NCBI GenBank assembly: GCA_903845465.1
Contig: CAIMXQ010000031.1
Coordinates: 1 to 24,291, forward strand
Direction: 5' to 3'
Length of the DNA stretch: 24,291 nucleotides
Source: an uncultured Actinomycetes bacterium
GTDB taxonomy: Bacteria > Actinomycetota > Actinomycetes > Nanopelagicales > Nanopelagicaceae
How positions within the stretch are numbered: position 1 is the stretch's first letter; every line of letters starts with the position of its first letter. The translations under genes were made by a program, and so were the position numbers. Shown in pieces: positions 22,900 to 24,291 of this stretch. The notes beneath the pieces were generated by a model that did not search any database, was not told where the DNA came from, and saw nothing but the letters and a program-made list of their open reading frames with translations.

Positions 22900-23931
22900 C
22901 TAAGACGCCACCTTTGCAGGGCGCGTTGCCTCCAACAAGGTAAAGCCCAACATCAAAGCTACAACGGCCGGCATCAACCACCATGATGATGCACCGATTG
23001 CATGAAGTGCAAAGAAGCCAGCGACAACACCTGCAGCTACCCGCCAATCATCTCCGATGATGAAGTCATACCAGAAGTATAAGAATCCTCCGACCCAACG
23101 AATAAGTAGCGAACTATCTTTACTTGGCTCTGAGAAAGTTAGAAGGTTGAGTTTACGAACCGGCAGGTTCTTCGCCTTTCGCACTTTCAAAAGTTCGATT
23201 AACCCGAATGAGACGAGTAAGACAAAGGGAATGATTGCAAGCAACGATAAATCTTGATGTGGCCATTCGGCTCCTGCGCCTTCAGCGCCCCAGAATATTC
23301 CAAATGATGTCAAGAGGGTTCCAACAACAAACTTCATTGTATTTTCTGGAACTTTAGAGAGCGGCTTATGAATTGCAAATCCAGCGATGGTAACAAGAAC
23401 TACTGCAATCGCAGCTGCCCAGATAGCGAGTGCAAATGCTTGTGGGTTAGAACCCTTTTGAATAATTCCAAATGTCACAACGATAAATACAACTTCAAGT
23501 CCTTCAAGTAGCACACCTTTAAAAGAGAGCGTAAAGGCATACCAATCTGAGACAGCAAATCGAGAGACCTTTGCGACTTTCCTGGCTGCTTCTACTTCAT
23601 CTTTAAAAATTTTGTCTTCATCATGCAGAGCCTTAAAACCACTGGCGCGAAGTATTGCCTTGCGTAACCACTGCATTCCAAATACAAGGAGAAGTCCGCC
23701 TACCGCTAACCGCAGAGTATTCTTGGGCAGGTTTTCGATACTTGGGCCGAGAATAACTATCAATCCAGCCAATACGACTAGACCTGAAATCACTCCTTGG
23801 AATGTAGATCTCCAATCTCGTGAAGTACCCGCAGCGAGGATTATTGTGACTGCCTCGACCGCTTCGACTGCACATGCCAGAAATACAGATACGAATAGCG
23901 CTATGTCGTTACCGCTAAGTGAATGGATCAT
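22900..23931 (-). CDS. Polytopic membrane protein with internal duplication and paired ExxE motifs; possible metal transporter
   Basis: This 343-residue protein has about eight to nine hydrophobic spans. Residues about 22-98 and 142-220 are copies of one another: each begins with an acidic pair in a helix (E23-A-V-E26 and E143-G-L-E146), continues through a Pro-x-Asn-Thr segment (P69-K-N-T and P195-E-N-T), then VGxLL, and ends FGxxW (84-88 and 210-214). A charged loop (99-128) joins them, and two or three further spans follow the repeats. Duplicated helices with acidic motifs occur in FTR1, UPF0016 and LysE-type transporters; LLEGLEVVFIV is close to the REGLE theme of FTR1. It starts 12 bases after an iron-type ABC ATPase gene, so a role in iron or other cation handling is inferred. 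I cannot name the family firmly. Confidence 0.75.
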   Translation of the reverse strand: MIHSLSGNDIALFVSVFLACAVEAVEAVTIILAAGTSRDWRSTFQGVISGLVVLAGLIVILGPSIENLPKNTLRLAVGGLLLVFGMQWLRKAILRASGFKALHDEDKIFKDEVEAARKVAKVSRFAVSDWYAFTLSFKGVLLEGLEVVFIVVTFGIIQKGSNPQAFALAIWAAAIAVVLVTIAGFAIHKPLSKVPENTMKFVVGTLLTSFGIFWGAEGAGAEWPHQDLSLLAIIPFVLLVSFGLIELLKVRKAKNLPVRKLNLLTFSEPSKDSSLLIRWVGGFLYFWYDFIIGDDWRVAAGVVAGFFALHAIGASSWWLMPAVVALMLGFTLLEATRPAKVAS

Positions 23932-23943
23932 GGGTCTCTCTCT

Positions 23944-24291
23944 TTACTTAGTCTCGGTGGGGAAAGCTATACATCTATCCGGATCAATTGATACTGAAAT
24001 TCTGCCACCTCGTGGGTGAGATACGGTGTCAAAAACTCCGGTGAGAGAGCCATATTTTGTTGCGATTGCATGTTCGTAGCCGCGGCCTCTATATGCAACA
24101 TCTGTGATTGTCGCTGCAAGACTATTTGTAGAGTCTCTATTGAAACTTGTGGCAGCGGGTCGAATTAAAATATCGACGCCTTGGCCAACTTCAAGTCCAA
24201 CAGTGTGGCGCACTTTCAACTGATCCTCACCAAGTGAAACAACACAGCTTGTCTTAGAAACTCGCTTCACTTTTCCAGTAAATGTTCCAGC
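23944..24291 (-). CDS. ABC transporter ATP-binding protein, C-terminal part (Fe(III)/FbpC-like; 5' truncated by window edge)
   Basis: The frame is open to the window end and only the last 115 residues are visible, so the nucleotide-binding domain lies outside. The visible part reads as one or two TOBE-type beta modules of importer ATPases: AGTFTGKVKRVS, VGLEVGQGVDILIRP and then ITDVAYRGRGYEHAIAT, GRISVSI and the end FPTETK. LIRP followed by VAYRGRGYE is the pattern of FbpC/PotA-type regulatory domains; I favour the Fe(III) group, with thiamine, sulfate or polyamine importers as alternatives. The GTG at 24270 is not the true start, because the coding sense continues upstream. The duplicated membrane protein gene follows after 12 bases. 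Confidence 0.75.
   Translation of the reverse strand, partial: AGTFTGKVKRVSKTSCVVSLGEDQLKVRHTVGLEVGQGVDILIRPAATSFNRDSTNSLAATITDVAYRGRGYEHAIATKYGSLTGVFDTVSHPRGGRISVSIDPDRCIAFPTETK

Noticed and set aside
1..24291. tRNA or rRNA genes, CRISPR arrays, insertion sequences, toxin-antitoxin or defence genes
   Set aside because: Nothing with the needed folds, repeats or protein motifs was seen, and coding genes fill nearly all of the window.

Overview
The window is a compact chromosomal segment from an actinobacterium whose base composition is clearly lower in G+C than most of that phylum. The gene order is diagnostic: on the minus strand hpt-tilS and then ftsH-folE-folP-folB-folK-panC-nadB-nadC-coaX-lysS-clpC, with mutY beyond, closely follows the mycobacterial Rv3589-Rv3625c region. 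The actinobacterial-type ArgA, the short TilS, the GTG starts, the almost absent intergenic DNA and the AT-leaning codons together suggest a streamlined freshwater lineage of the acI / Nanopelagicales type (Planktophila or Nanopelagicus-like). That assignment is inference, because no rRNA or other marker is present.

Layout. 1-633 (+) is the 3' part of mutY. 647-15109 (-) is a long run of housekeeping genes: clpC, argA, lysS, coaX, nadC, nadB, panC, folK, folB, folP, folE, ftsH, hpt, tilS. Many neighbours overlap by ATGA or lie within a few bases. It covers protein quality control (ClpC, FtsH), cofactor synthesis (NAD, pantothenate/CoA, folate), purine salvage (Hpt) and tRNA function (LysS, TilS). 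15119-16321 (-) is a secreted NlpC/P60 cell-wall hydrolase. 16376-18072 (-) is a two-gene ABC exporter. metZ (18109-19332, +) diverges from the exporter across only 36 bases. ctaB (heme O synthase, -), a small anchored protein of unknown function (+), a dacB-type PBP4 with a small four-helix membrane protein (-), and a SpoU/TrmH-family methyltransferase (+) follow. The right end (-) holds a membrane protein with an internal duplication and the 3' end of an Fe(III)-type ABC ATPase gene.

The most striking signal is regulatory. Six genes (tilS, nlpC, the ABC ATPase, metZ, ctaB, trmH) have a TANNNT -10 hexamer whose last T lies exactly seven bases before the first base of the start codon, and none has a convincing Shine-Dalgarno sequence. 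This is the geometry of leaderless transcription. It also fixes the starts of ctaB and the ABC ATPase well downstream of their longest open frames. Genes inside operons mostly use AAGGAG-like sites or overlapping stop/start codons.

No tRNA, rRNA, CRISPR array, insertion sequence, prophage or toxin-antitoxin pair is visible, and no gene-free stretch exceeds about 125 bases. I see no convincing new multi-gene system. The best candidates for something undescribed are the duplicated ExxE membrane protein beside the iron-type ABC gene, two small membrane proteins of unknown function, and the leaderless, terminator-poor architecture.
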